Below are positions 1 to 62,329 of a DNA stretch of 64,000 nucleotides, piece by piece. Below the pieces are notes generated by a model. That model did no database searches and had not been told where the DNA came from. It was given only the letters and a program-made list of their open reading frames with translations. Both the position numbers and the translations under genes were made by a program. Each line of letters begins with the position of its first letter. The first letter of the stretch is position 1. Source of the DNA: Gonocerus acuteangulatus (lineage: Eukaryota; Arthropoda; Insecta; Hemiptera; Coreidae); contig OX328124.1 in NCBI GenBank assembly GCA_946811695.1, positions 57,284,549-57,348,548 of the forward strand. Reading direction: 5' to 3'.

Positions 1-526
1 ACCTTACCTCATCTTACAATGTCGATAACAAAAACTATTCTAATTTATTTTCACTTTTCAAGAAGCTCATGTTCCCCTTATCCAATCTGCTATTCCAAAT
101 TAAGTTGAAGATGGAAAAAAAAAAAACCTATCTAAATATTCCAACTTTGGTTCACTGGACCACAACGTTAGAATACCTGCGCTGAGGCACAACTGAAATG
201 TCTCTATACTTACAAAAAGATTATATAAGAATCCATTGGACAAAACACTTGATTTAAGTGATGACAATGCCTGAGATAGGCCTCCTCTGGCTTCAGGGTA
301 TATATTTTGAAGAAAAGAATGTTCTAGGTCGGTTTTTTAAACAGCATGTCCTCCATCTGTGTATATGCAGCATGTCTCCTCCTGTGTAGATTTACTAGAG
401 CCATTTCGATCTAGGGAATTTCATGAGAAGAAAATTCCCTGATCCTATAATTATTATTCTCTCTAAAAATGCATATTAAATAAAATAAAATAATTTGAAT
501 ATTATTCAGTAATAATTTTGTTGCAG
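1..526. other. intron sequence 5' of the first visible GTF3C1 exon
   Basis: No exon, RNA gene or classifiable repeat is seen here. The stretch ends in a pyrimidine-rich tract and the acceptor ttgttgcag. The first visible exon starts two bases into a codon, so at least one more coding exon lies to the left, outside the window. Confidence 0.6.
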
Positions 527-51777
<51,251 letters not shown>

Positions 51778-51864
51778 TTTAGTCTTCTGTAATTGAAGTA
51801 TGTATAGATTCTTGTACATATTGTTAAAAAATTGTAAAATTTTGTTTATATTTTTTTATTTGTT

Positions 51865-51888
51865 AATAAATGAAATACATGTAATAAA
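51865..51888 (+). promoter_or_regulatory. two AATAAA poly(A) signals for GTF3C1
   Basis: AATAAA occurs at 51865-51870 and 51883-51888, about 90 bp after the GTF3C1 stop, followed by AT-rich and then A-rich sequence. The 3' UTR is therefore predicted to be short, about 110-130 bases. Confidence 0.7.
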
Positions 51889-51900
51889 TAATTATTTATT

Positions 51901-52060
51901 TTGTGCATATAATCTCATTTTAAAAATATAAAAAAAAAAAAAAAGAAGAATAATGTACACTTTGAGAAATGAAATTTCTTAAGCCAATATGAGAAAAATA
52001 AAATGTTTCAAGTGTGAAATGCTAGTAGCGAATCCACATAAACATAAGCTGAGTGGACAC

Positions 52061-52131
<71 letters not shown>

Positions 52132-52197
52132 CGAATAAAATGTAACATATTAACATTATCAGCGTATAAATTTTGTAGGAAAATTTTTTTTTTTTAT
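51901..52197. other. intergenic gap between convergent genes
   Basis: Holds a (TA)n tract at about 52063-52126 and an A-run near 51931. No gene or known repeat is seen. GTF3C1 and the bHLH gene end on opposite sides. Confidence 0.7.
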
Positions 52198-52198
52198 T
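52193..52198 (-). promoter_or_regulatory. AATAAA overlapping the bHLH stop codon
   Basis: On the - strand the stop reads TGAATAAA: the last base of TGA is the first base of AATAAA, followed by an A-run. If used, the 3' UTR would be only about 20 bases. The A-run could instead be genomic, with a more distant signal in use. Confidence 0.4.
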
Positions 52199-52296
52199 CA
52201 ATCATGAATTAGAGCCACTTTCTCATCTGATGAAATGAATCTTCCATTTACTTCGGCTTCAGTGAATGGGATGGTCTGACATTCAAGGGATAGTTT
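52198..52296 (-). CDS. bHLH gene, last exon
   Basis: Phase 0 after attccag: [18 protein letters not shown] to VALIHD and TGA at 52200-52198. The KLS start follows the CLSxxKR motif as NQRKLSK does in scleraxis. Confidence 0.75.
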   Translation of the reverse strand, partial: KLSLECQTIPFTEAEVNGRFISSDEKVALIHD

Positions 52297-55200
52297 CTGG
52301 AATACAAATTCAAAAATTAGTATTCTAACAGAAACAGTTGCGATTTAAAGTAAAAAAAAATCTTGTTTGGTTTAAGTAAAATACTACTATAGAAGTTCAC
52401 AAAACTACTACAATTGACTCATTCAATTGCGTTAAAAATTTGGTTTGGATAAATGCTATTAATTGAATGCATTGTAAGCTTTTTATTTTGTACACAAAAG
52501 GAAGACTATAAAAAAAGGTTTGAAATGGTATTTAATTAAAGGCTCTCTCAAACCGGCGCGGGACGGCGGGAATTCCACTTCAGATGCGGGATCGAGTATC
52601 ACTGGATACTCCACACCGCAGCGAGAACTGGATTTTGTTATTTTGTTTATTCGAGGTAAAATAAAATAATAATAATAAAAGGTTTTGTATTACTCCTACA
52701 AAACCTTTTATTATTATTATTTTATTTTACCTCGAATAAATAAAATCCCGTTCCCGCTGCGGTATGGAGTATCCAGTGATACTCGATTCCACATCTGAAG
52801 TGGAATTCCCGCCATAGATTTTTTTTTTTAATAGACAGCAGTTCCTCTATTTAAATCAGAATAAATCTTCATACCATTCTCTTATGTGCTGAAAGACAAA
52901 ATGTGCAAATTGGCATATTCTCTTCATTGAAGCAACTTCCTTGAAGGAACAAACATGGTTGGTCCACAGGGCCTGAAACATAACTTTTATGTTTTATGTG
53001 CAGAATTTATTAGCTTTATTTAAAACTCACTGTTACCAGTTAACCCTTTAATGCACAGAGGGACAAATATGTCCCACTTAAATCCTCTGTTTGTGCAAGA
53101 TAGTCAAGGGGCTCAGAAATTTGTAGGATCTGTCAGAGGGACATGTCCCACCCTATTACTTGGAACCATATTTGTTTCAATACAATAAGTACAGATTGGC
53201 AGGTGTTTTCAATGCCCTAAAAAAAAACTGTTTTATAAAAAAAAAAATTTGTGCGTTAAAGGGTTAAATGTATGCAATTAAGTCAACAATAAAGTAAAAA
53301 TCATAAAGTTAATATTGGTTAATTTACTTTAACTGATATTAATCAGATAATAACTGACATTGGAAAATAACTTATTCTTCATTCAAAGCAGACACTTTCT
53401 TCCGCAATATTTTATATTGACCCAGATTACGTAAAGGAATATTATGTTCTTGAATAACTTGTATAGTATAAAGAAAATATGTATGCAAAAACTGCTGTTT
53501 TCTAATTAATTGAAATAATTAGCTGGACAGTAGTACTTCATAATAAATGCAGAATAGAAAAACAAAATGAAGCCTCCCAAATGTTCCTGCAGAGACAGCT
53601 CAATCATCAGTCCAGTTCTTTCATTGCCTGGTTTAAGGATGTTCTACAATCATGAAGGTTGTACTGAGACCAATCCATATCAAACATCAGCATTTAATTC
53701 ATTTTCATATTCTGCCCTCGAAAGTGTGGTTATTTTATCAATATTTTATTTTGTCATTTTGTTTATTTTCCAAAAGGACATACTTTTGTACAAAGTGTGC
53801 AATCAAACAAAAATAGTTAATAATATTTTCATTATTTCAATCATTTATTTGATTTAAAAATGAAATAACTGAAATTTGAGCAAATCATTACAAATGCATA
53901 CAAGAAAAAAAAATACAAATGTTTTATAATTTAATATACCTACTTATAAAAATGTATTACTTTATGCTGTGGGGGGGGGGGAACCTAACAAGTCAGTGAG
54001 TTAATAACTGATTACAAGGCTTATACATAATGACAGGATTTTTCCTTCACATGAATATATTATTTAGCATAAAATTGGTTTAAAAACTCCAGTGGCGGTA
54101 AGTAACTTTGGTGATTTGAAGTATTTGCCCAGGGGGGTCAATTGAAAGCTTGGTCAAATGAGAAATAGAAATTCTGCGTAACTCCCTATCTTCGGAAATT
54201 AAAATTTTAAAAATTCAAACTGATTCAGTGATCAAAATGGTGACTTTTTTAAAATGTCTGGCTACTTTTAAAAAACTACAAGGTGTACGCTATCAATAAA
54301 ATTTAGGTTCTCTTCAATAAAATTTCGCCATGCTCACAGAACATCATGGAGATTTTATAAATTCAAAAAACAAAAATATTGTCACTTGAGTAGCTACATC
54401 ACCTGCAATCAGTTGTGAAGCAAGATGAGCAATATAACTTGATGCTAGACGAAGTGTTTCTATTTTTGAAAGCTTCCTGTCTGCAGGCTCTGTTGGTATT
54501 AATGATCTCAATAATCCAAAGGCTGAATTCACACTTAAACATAATGAATATTAAAATTTATTTTTAACAAAATTCCCAGATATGAAAAATTGTAATTATT
54601 GTCAAAGTATAAATCCTTTTCCAAGCTTAAAAAAAAAAACATGTAAAGTCACTTAATTAAAATGAAAAAAAAAAGTCCAATTTGCAGGAACTGCGTCATC
54701 TTAGCACGTTCCCGTTCATATCCCTAGTGCAATTAGTAAAGGAATAGAAGCATTTAATATACTTTTTGATCTTTTGTGAAAACTATACAATGAAATCCAA
54801 AAGAAAATCAATATAAGATTTTACGTGCCACAACAGGAAACATTCGCTCGTGGAAACACTATAAGACTGTTTCTCATTTTGTTACCTTGCTTTACTAAAA
54901 TACTCATTTTACTGTTGAATTCAATTAAAAATACAATAATAAATTAAAAAGTTGGGTAAACAGAGATAAAAACCCGTTCAATAAAGCAAAGCTAATAATT
55001 TTGAAGTTGTAAACACTTATTTCTCCGATTGACATCGCCACATCAAAAATTACATCAGTACCTTTATTGTAGAGAATTTAGTAAGCCTTCCACTTACCAC
55101 TTACTTAATATAGAAAGATCAGAAAACTTTTCATGTCTATTTGTAAAATATTCTTTTCTAATACTTCCTTACCTTCAAACGCAACCAAAATTGAAATTTA

Positions 55201-58200
55201 AATTTTAGATTAGATACAATTTAAATGTCTGGAACAAGTTTCAACTGAATCAATTGTTTCTGACTACCCAAACCGAAAATTAGTTTGGAATCGTAGTTGT
55301 ATCAATATTTATCCTCAAAGTTTACAGATATCGCTTTAAGAATAGTTTCATTCGTTTTCCAGTTATAAGAAACCTATAAAGCGAGTACCTGCAAGCATAA
55401 GAATTTGAAAACATAAACATTACGATTTTTTCGCGTGAATTTCACTCTAAAACGTTATGCTTTAAAATATTCAGATGGTTAAGGAACTTAGGCGAATGAT
55501 TTTTGTACCCAAAATCTCCATATTCTTCAAGATCACAGTGGAGTAAGAGTCCAAAAAAGACATCTTTCGGAACGCATACGTGTTAATTGTCACGTATTTC
55601 AGTAACATATGCATAGGGAACTACAAGAACTTTTGTAGTCTAAATTTCCAGGGTTTCTTAATCTTGGCGATTCTCTGGTCTTACCACGAAAGCCGATGAT
55701 ATACTTCCGCCTGCTTCCTTGACGGTGGTATTATATTCAATGGCGATAAAAATCAAAGTCATTTTCTTAAATTTATAAATAACAAATAAATCAATATTTA
55801 TCAATTCTTTACATCAAACGTTTTATATGGGGTGCTAAGTATTAAAAAAAAAGTTTCAATTCTTCGAAAAAAAAAAAAAAAAATTGTATTCATTTTGTAT
55901 TAAAAAATCCGTCGAGAATAGGTCATAAAATCGTTATAATTCAATGAATCGAAAAAATCCAACGTACTTTACTAGCAAAAATCATTAGGAAGCTGTAGTT
56001 AAAATTAAAAGTTGATCGGGCAAAAATTGAAGACGCCAAAGTATCGCCCGACTTGAAAAACGTTTTGAGAACACGACTTAAAAGTTTTATGTTCTGAAAT
56101 ATTCATTTGTTTCCTATTTAATTTTTTTTGTCATACTTTCTTGTACCTAACAAAGTTGAAAAAAAAAGTGAGTTTTAATTTTGAAATGTATGGTGGACCA
56201 AAAAACACTTGGAGTGGGCTGGCTGCCTACTCCCTCCACAGGCGGACCCAAACTCCCTCTCCAAGGGCGGCCGTACGCACCTCTTTTTTTTTTTTTCTTT
56301 TTTTTTTTTTTTTTCTTTTTTTTTTTACTTAGGCGCTCGTTACTAATCATCATTTTCATGTTTATCTTACGTGAACGACGACGTGTATTACTTGAATCGA
56401 TTTATTTACTACAATTTAGGTACACAGCAAACCTACATACTTCTCATTCTACTTCATTACAAAACTACTGTTTGTTTTTAGACGTGATTTTTAATAAAAA
56501 TGTTTTTTATTTATTATTATAATACGCTACTCGTTTATTATTTACAGTTTCACTAAAAAAATGCCCTAAGAACATGTTTACCGTGCACACGCCTCGCAGA
56601 CGCATGTTACATATAACGTTCAAAGTTTGCATGTTACCAGTTAAGGGTTAAACCAGCAATTATCCCCCATTCCTGCAAGAGCACTCTGTAGACGCTCAAG
56701 GCTAAAGAGGGCTTGCAATCAAAAGATACACCTGTGGCGAGAATACTCGGGCGTCGCCTCTGGGGAACATCTTTCTCCGGCGAGTATTCTCGGGCGTCGC
56801 ATCGAATGGGTTAAAAAGGAATCAATCGAAGCTCGCTCAAAAAACGTTTTTTGTTTGTTGGCTTCTGAATAAAACACTATTTTTAGGCAATATTTTGTTG
56901 CAAATTATCATGGAGTGGGAAGAAGAATGCGTAAGTAGAGAGGAGGAAGGAACCCTGCAATTTGTAAAGAGGCTGAAGGGGTATGTATAGGAAACGGAAG
57001 GAAACTTGGAGTGAGGAAAATAAAGGGACAAAGGAGAGGATGGACAGGTGTTCATAAAAGTGGAACATGTGGCAGGCCATTTTCAGTGGAAAAAAATGGC
57101 TTATAAAAAATAAAATGGTTTCGGCTTCTGGCAGCATATTCTACCACCAGATGATCGTTTTTTTTTTTCATGACTTTCAAAAACAATTTGCCAAGCTCAT
57201 TTCCTACACATGATTAATGGGAATAATTCTTTTATTTGATGTTAATCGGACATTAGCGATTGGTTTGACGCTAATTGGAGAAATAAAAGCGAAATTGTTT
57301 TTCACTTCCTAGGGCATGGTTTCTTAGGTCGGGTGCAAATTGAGATAGACTTTAGATAGAGACGAAGCATAGGCCAAGATGATCCTGTAAACCACAAGTT
57401 CCAACGGAGAGGCCTGTATTGAACGCAACGCACAGGTCAGCCGAGGCAGATGTGTTCTCCCTCCGTCCTTTTAGAGTGTGTACCATAGTTTCCTACGTCT
57501 TCTGTGTTGCTAGCTCACTCGAATATGCTGAATCATGGAGCGTATAGTATGTTTAGTACAAACTTGATACCTGTCACCCCGGGTTATATTATTCATTTAT
57601 GCTTTCCACTACAAAGCGATTCACATAATGTTTATTTTTTAAACGACAAATGTTTATAAAATAATAAATTAAAATATTGTTCTGTATCTGTATTGTTTAT
57701 TTTTAATTCATAGAGTTCGCAACTAAAGTGACAAATACGTAAATGTTAAAGGTGAGGGGGGGGGATAAAGGAAGAAAGAAAATAAAAGAAGATGGAAACT
57801 AAGAACTGGAATAAAGACCAAAAATAAATAAGTGAATTAATAAAAAATAGAAAGACAAAAAATAAACGAATTTAAGAAAAAATAAGGAGAGATAAGATAA
57901 GGAATGTAAAACAAAACGATAATAAAATAAAAATTATAAATTTCAGTTAGGGACAAAATTGAATAGTTTAAACTTTGGAGTGCGAACAATGTATACTGTT
58001 TCCTTCGTCAGATTCGGACCCACGGCTGAGCAAAATATCCATCAGAACTAGGCACTTTACTGAACTGGGTTCAATTTGCCGTGACGGCTCTGAACTGGGT
58101 CCATCGTAACTTCTCTGTCCAGCTTTCCCTACAAATCTGCAGACCCTCTACTGAGCCGGCTCTCTGCGCCAGGCTTTAAACTTTTGTAGTTCTAAGCCCC

Positions 58201-60465
58201 CTCCTGAGCAAATTGTTTGTTTGTGGACCCCCTCCCTCCTGAACAAAATTATTTTTTGTGGAGCTCTCAACCCCAATTATTTTGAGAATGAATTTCAAGC
58301 TCACAATCATCAATTACCACTGAACCAGAAAATGTTGTTACTTCTACCACCATGGGCGCTGTAGTCCACCATTGTGAAGAATAAATTCATATATTACAAA
58401 TCAATCATATAATTTTGAGGAAAATAAACTTCGTAGAAGATTCATTTAATATTGCCCTTTGTGACATTATTTTCATAATACGTATTGAGAATGTATATAT
58501 ACCTCAGATAAAACATTGGCAAGCTAATTAATGCATCCCAGACCAGAAGGGCAAACTCGCCAAATACAATTGTAGAGAAAAATGTACACCTTGCAGCTAT
58601 CGCTCAAACCGAACCTCTCGTTTCTTCTACGTGGGTTGCTCTTATTGTACAGGCGAACTCAAAAAATTACGCCTACCACACTGTGCGCTGTTATGAACGA
58701 GACGAAAATAAAAAAAGTCGGAGTTGTAGGAACTGCGTCATCTTCCGTTCATATGCCTAGTATCATTTTGAAAACATAGAATAGAAACGGTAAAAATGCA
58801 GTTTCACGTCCTCCAAACCGATTTCTTTCAAATTTTGCACAATAACGAATTTTGATGCACTAAACAAGAATACGATAAAAAAAAAACGTCGGATTTAACT
58901 AGGAAAGAAGTTATTAAGCACTTAAGTTCACTGTTATGCAGGTTATAAGAGCTAATGTAAACAACTAAATTTGTGACGACTTTAAGGCAGACATGCTAAG
59001 CGTTTCCGCTCGCTACGCTCGCTCAAGAAGATAACAAAACCCCAGTCAATCCAACTCGCTAAAATTAATAGAATATAATATTAAGCACTAAAGTTAGGAA
59101 GGTTATAAAACTAGGCGACATCAGCGTATTTGTAAACACGCGCATGCGCAGATATGTAACATTGGGAAACAGAGAACTCTCATTTGAAATGTTCAGAAAC
59201 CATTTATTCGAAAATATTGTTAATTTTAAGGGCATCCTCACCTGTCGCTTAAGGCATACGTGCTATGCGTTTCCGCTCGCTCAAGAAGATAACAAAACCC
59301 CAGTCAATCAAAGTCGCTATAATTAATAGCTCTCATAACCTGCATAACAATGAACTTTAGTGCTTAATAACTTCTTTCCTAGTTAAATACGACGTTTTTT
59401 TTTTTATCGTATTCGTGTTTAGTGCATCAAAATACGTTATTGTACAAACTTTGAAAGAAATCGGTTTGGAGGGCGTGAAACTGCATTTTTACCATAGAAA
59501 CATTTATTACTTCGTTTAGGTCAATCGCGAAACACATATTCCAATGAAATCTAAAAAAAAAAAACAAAAAAAAAAAAACGATATGATCTCAAAGAAAGAC
59601 AGCGAATACAAAAAAACAATTCTAAAGAACGAAATCAACACTAGTAAAGTAATCGAAAATATATACACGGCATCTTCGAATTCGGCAGTGAAAACCCTAA
59701 TTTTAAGAACAAAAATGTTTTCTAATTTTGCGTATCCTGTTTTATTGACAAATAAATTTTACTACTAGGAGACCCGATGGCCGTGAGGGTTAAGGCGTGA
59801 GCACTTAACACTCCGTGCCAAAGGTCGTGGGTTCGATTCCCACAAGGGGTGGTGGCTTTTCTTTCGAAAAAAAGAAAAGGCTTCACCCCTATCCTGGCTA
59901 GAAAAGGGTGGTAACCTATAGATAACCCGTCCTAAAATTCGTAGTTAATAATAAATGGACGTTAAAATTTAAATAAATAAATTTTACTACTATCAGCGAT
60001 TACAAAAATAACGTAAAAAATACTGAGGGAAAATGTTTTAAGTTTTACTTATTTCTCCAAATATGACCGTCCTATCGAATATTTCCTCAGAACTTTTTTT
60101 TTTTTTAGATAATTTATTAAGTTTTCGAATGTTACTTTCAACTTACCAAGACTTCCCAACCATTTTCGAGATATTCAGAAACATATTCGAAAATCCCAAA
60201 ACTGTTCATGTCTGTTAATACAATATTTTATTCTAATCCTTCCTTAATTCCAAACTTTAAACATCTTCGTTTGGATGAATTTCAAACATGTAGAAAATAT
60301 TTCAACTGAATCCCATGATTCAAAGTACCCTAACCAAAAACTTTATTCGACAAAAATATTTCCAATTTTTTCGAAAATGATTACAGATGTCGCCTTAAAA
60401 ATGGTTTTATTCTACGCCAAGGAACATATTTAACGAGTACATGCAAGCATATGACCTCACAAAAC

Positions 60466-60500
<35 letters not shown>

Positions 60501-61261
60501 GAGAATCTTTCTCCGAAAGCTACGTTCCGGGGGAGGAATTTTTCTGATTCGACCCTTCAAATAATACGAAAGATATTTGTACCAAATTTAATCAAAATCG
60601 ACCATTTTTTAGTAGGTACTTCCGGATTGCGTTATGAGGTCAACCTCATAAAGGGGGTTCCATCCTATAGAGGGAGGGAGTAACTGCGCTACAAGAAAGA
60701 CATTGGCTGGGGGTTCGCTGGAGAGAACTTTTCAATTGTAAGCTAATAAAAGTGTTTTAGTGCGTTAGTGTTCTTCATGACCTAGCAAATAGCAGCTATA
60801 GAACATGATCTTTCAAACAATTTCTGAAAATAATAGCTCCCTTATCTGATTCGAATAATATCAATATATATATGCAACATAGGTACCTCATAGTTCTTGA
60901 TCTTTCTCTGGCATTAGCTTGATTTCTTTGTCTTCCTAATTCACTTCCCCATCTCTTACTGATCATTCCTCTAAACTAAAAATTAAAAAAGTTATTAGAC
61001 TTTCTTGAAGAAAAAAGTAACCAATTCTTTGAAAGTAATAGTTTTCAAAGCTGAATGGTGTTGTGAAGTAAAAAGTGAGGAAGTCGTTTGTGAACAATTC
61101 CGTTGTAGAAAGAAAAATACCTATAAGTAAATAAGTAAAATGGTCCATATAGTGAAATATATCTATGATAAGTACCTAGAGATTTGGTTGATAATAGAAT
61201 TGGTCATGGAGTTGTCTGCTCCAGGCGGAGTCCTAAGTGAGACTATCTGGGAGGCAGGCAT
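52198..61261 (-). CDS. scleraxis/paraxis-type bHLH transcription factor (5 exons)
   Basis: Exons on the - strand: 61261-61176, 60970-60887, 54533-54403, 52972-52875, 52296-52198. All borders are AG/GT and phases match, giving 165 residues. Basic region [20 protein letters not shown], helix 1 AFGLLRSL, loop IPTEPADRK, helix 2 [20 protein letters not shown]. The loop [19 protein letters not shown] and the later ICTFCLS motif are shared by scleraxis and TCF15/paraxis, DNA-binding (E-box) partners of E proteins that act in mesoderm. Which of the two it is orthologous to cannot be told. The N-terminus is short; the 5' exon is predicted from phase and an ATG and is the least certain. Scleraxis proteins are about 200 residues. 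Confidence 0.87.
52565..52813. repeat. near-perfect 249-bp palindrome
   Basis: Left arm GGCGGGAATTCCACTTCAGA, right arm end TCTGAAGTGGAATTCCCGCC. The two arms of about 120 bp match almost completely, including TCGAGTATCACTGGATACTC, and meet at ATTACTCCT near 52690. It sits in the last intron of the bHLH gene, 62 bp from the ICTFCLS exon. Probably a foldback MITE. Confidence 0.85.
52875..52972 (-). CDS. bHLH gene, ICTFCLS exon
   Basis: Completes a Gly codon, then [18 protein letters not shown] and [14 protein letters not shown]. The DxQPC and ICTFCLS pieces match the region after the bHLH in scleraxis and TCF15. Acceptor gtttcag, donor gtatga. Confidence 0.85.
53040..53267. mobile_element. 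TTAA-flanked MITE 3
   Basis: TTAA at 53040 and 53264; ends CCCTTTAATGCACA and, inward from the right, CCCTTTAACGCACA. 228 bp with a repeated GGGACA(A/T)(A/G)TGTCCCA motif inside. Lies in intron 3 of the bHLH gene. Confidence 0.65.
53268..54402. other. bHLH intron 3, remainder
   Basis: AT-rich. The open frame at 53567-53857 has no conserved motif and is not called as an exon. A G-run occurs at 53971-53981. Confidence 0.5.
54403..54533 (-). CDS. bHLH gene, helix-loop-helix exon
   Basis: Encodes [20 protein letters not shown] and [20 protein letters not shown], then LIAG. Acceptor tttaag, donor gtgatg. Diagnostic of the scleraxis/paraxis group. Confidence 0.95.
54534..58779. other. bHLH intron 2, proximal part
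   Basis: No exon is recognised. It holds an unclassified dispersed repeat at 55130-55480 (related to 60200-60460), T/A-runs near 56283-56326, a fragment of element X at 56858-56905, two copies of a GCGAGTATTCTCGGGCGTCGC-like motif at 56733-56800, and a motif GGAACTGCGTCATCTT at 54688 that recurs at 58730. Confidence 0.5.
55130..55480. repeat. dispersed repeat, copy 1 (unclassified)
   Basis: Shares order and sequence with 60215-60460: TTTCAACTGAATC, CAGATATCGC(C)TTAA, GAGTACCTGCAAGCATA versus GAGTACATGCAAGCATA. Diverged direct repeat, noncoding. Confidence 0.5.
58780..59504. repeat. inverted-repeat element of about 725 bp
   Basis: Arms 58782-58956 and 59327-59504 are inverted copies (GCAGTTTCACGTCCTCCAAA, TTTCCTAGTTAAAT-type, ATAACCTGCATAAC). 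Inside, a direct repeat with GCGTTTCCGCTCGCT and AAGAAGATAACAAAACCCCA occurs at 59005 and 59268. A transposon-like foldback with no coding frame. Confidence 0.65.
59768..59975 (+). mobile_element. tRNA-derived SINE, copy 2 (complete, young)
   Basis: Head GACCCGATGGCCGTGAGGGT with A-box, B-box GGTTCGATTCCC, body GGCTTCACCCCTATCCTGGC, tail AATAAATGGACGTTAAAATT and a short AAAT repeat. Flanked by an exact 17-bp duplication aataaattttactacta (59751-59767 and 59976-59992), which shows retroposition and relative youth. Confidence 0.88.
60215..60886. repeat. dispersed repeat copy 2 with a T-run, bHLH intron 2 end
   Basis: Related to 55130-55480. A T-run at 60467-60498 interrupts the copy. The remainder up to the basic-region exon has no recognised feature. 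Confidence 0.45.
60887..60970 (-). CDS. bHLH gene, basic-region exon
   Basis: Encodes [20 protein letters not shown] followed by RERSRTM, then two bases of a Ser codon. Donor gtacct. Joined to the next exon it gives RERSRTMSVNSAF, the expected basic region running into helix 1. Confidence 0.88.
61176..61261 (-). CDS. bHLH gene, predicted first coding exon
   Basis: ATG at 61261 gives [16 protein letters not shown] and ends two bases into an Arg codon at a gtactt donor. The phase fits the next exon exactly. An alternative is that the ATG at 60963 ([11 protein letters not shown]) in the next exon is the true start. Confidence 0.55.
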
Positions 61262-61399
61262 GGACCACTGCTAAAGCCATTACAACTACTATCTGATGTA
61301 CAGCTTTAGTCATTACATCACATCCTTTCTACGTATCCAACGACATCACTCTATTTAATGCATACATCAAAGGAATTTCACAGAAAATCTTTTTAGCCG

Positions 61400-61431
<32 letters not shown>

Positions 61432-61542
61432 ATAAATAAAACAACAAACCTCCGATCTATAAATTTGATATGATTATAACTAACTATAATGTTCTAAAGA
61501 CTGGAAACTACAAACTTGCGCCACTCCTGACAGACCACGGAC

Positions 61543-62329
61543 TTAACCCTTCGTTACTAACCTCGGCTCAAATTGACTCGAGGCTTCTTTAAAGAATATA
61601 TATTATATTAATATGATAAATTTGATTATTCTAAGACTTATGTAATCTGTTTTTTTAGTTTCTTTTTGCTGTCCAAATATTTATTTACAGCATTTTCATT
61701 GTTATTATAACAATAAATAACTATTTGACACGAGGTAAGTGCGAGTGTAAACACAATGAATCGGTAAGTGACCCGAGGTTAGTACGAGTGTAATGGTGCC
61801 TGAGGGTAGAGTGACCCGTGGTTAGTGGGAGTGGTACAAGTTTGCAGCTCACTTTTCTGCTAGAACACTTACTGTCCCTGCACAATTACAGTCTCAACAA
61901 TTTGTGTAAAATGCGACAAATTTGTTTGTAAAAAACATTTAGAATATGTATGCCACAGTTTTACAGACAATTAAATGTAGTTGTGCTAATGGCCTCGGCA
62001 GCAGATGCACAAAAAAAAAAAAAAAAAATTAAAAAATTAAATGTAGTTTATTAATTATCAAAATGCAAAAATTAGAGTGGCAAAATTTAATAACCAATTT
62101 TATCCAAAATTTGAGTGGTATTACTTATCTAGAAAACAACATTTTTCTTCAATTTTAATTTTTGGAAATTTATTTTTGTAGTAAAATATATAATATTTAC
62201 CATGTTAAGATTATAATATTTTCATTTTTTATTGCATTCTTATAATTATTTCTTATTTTTCAAGTTACGGGTCAATATGACCCGAGGTTAGTGAGTGGTA
62301 TAAAGTGAAGGTTAGTAACCAAGGGTTAA
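61543..62329. mobile_element. TTAA-flanked MITE 4 with internal repeats
   Basis: TTAA at 61543 and 62326; ends CCCTTCGTTACTAACCTCGG and, inward from the right, CCCTTGGTTACTAACC. A motif like GACCCGAGGTTAGT recurs in the interior (about 61771, 61811) and near the right end (62279). Contains the tail-only LINE insertion at 61983. Lies 5' of the predicted bHLH start. Confidence 0.65.
61983..62034 (+). mobile_element. tail-only LINE insertion (stem-loop plus poly A)
   Basis: GTGCTAATGGCCTCGGCAGC then AGATGCAC and an A-run, flanked by a 14-bp duplication aattaaatgtagtt (61969-61982 and 62035-62048). The stem is TTGTGC/GCACAA if the flanking T bases are counted. Closest to the LINE B 3' end. Confidence 0.78.

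Noticed and set aside
53567..53857. candidate extra exon of the bHLH gene or a separate + strand gene
   Set aside because: No conserved motif; the bHLH exons on both sides join in phase without it, and the + strand frame has no splice or homology support.
60963..61148. 61-residue - strand frame next to the bHLH basic exon
   Set aside because: Its frame does not join the basic-region exon and it has no recognised motif; phase instead supports the exon at 61176-61261.
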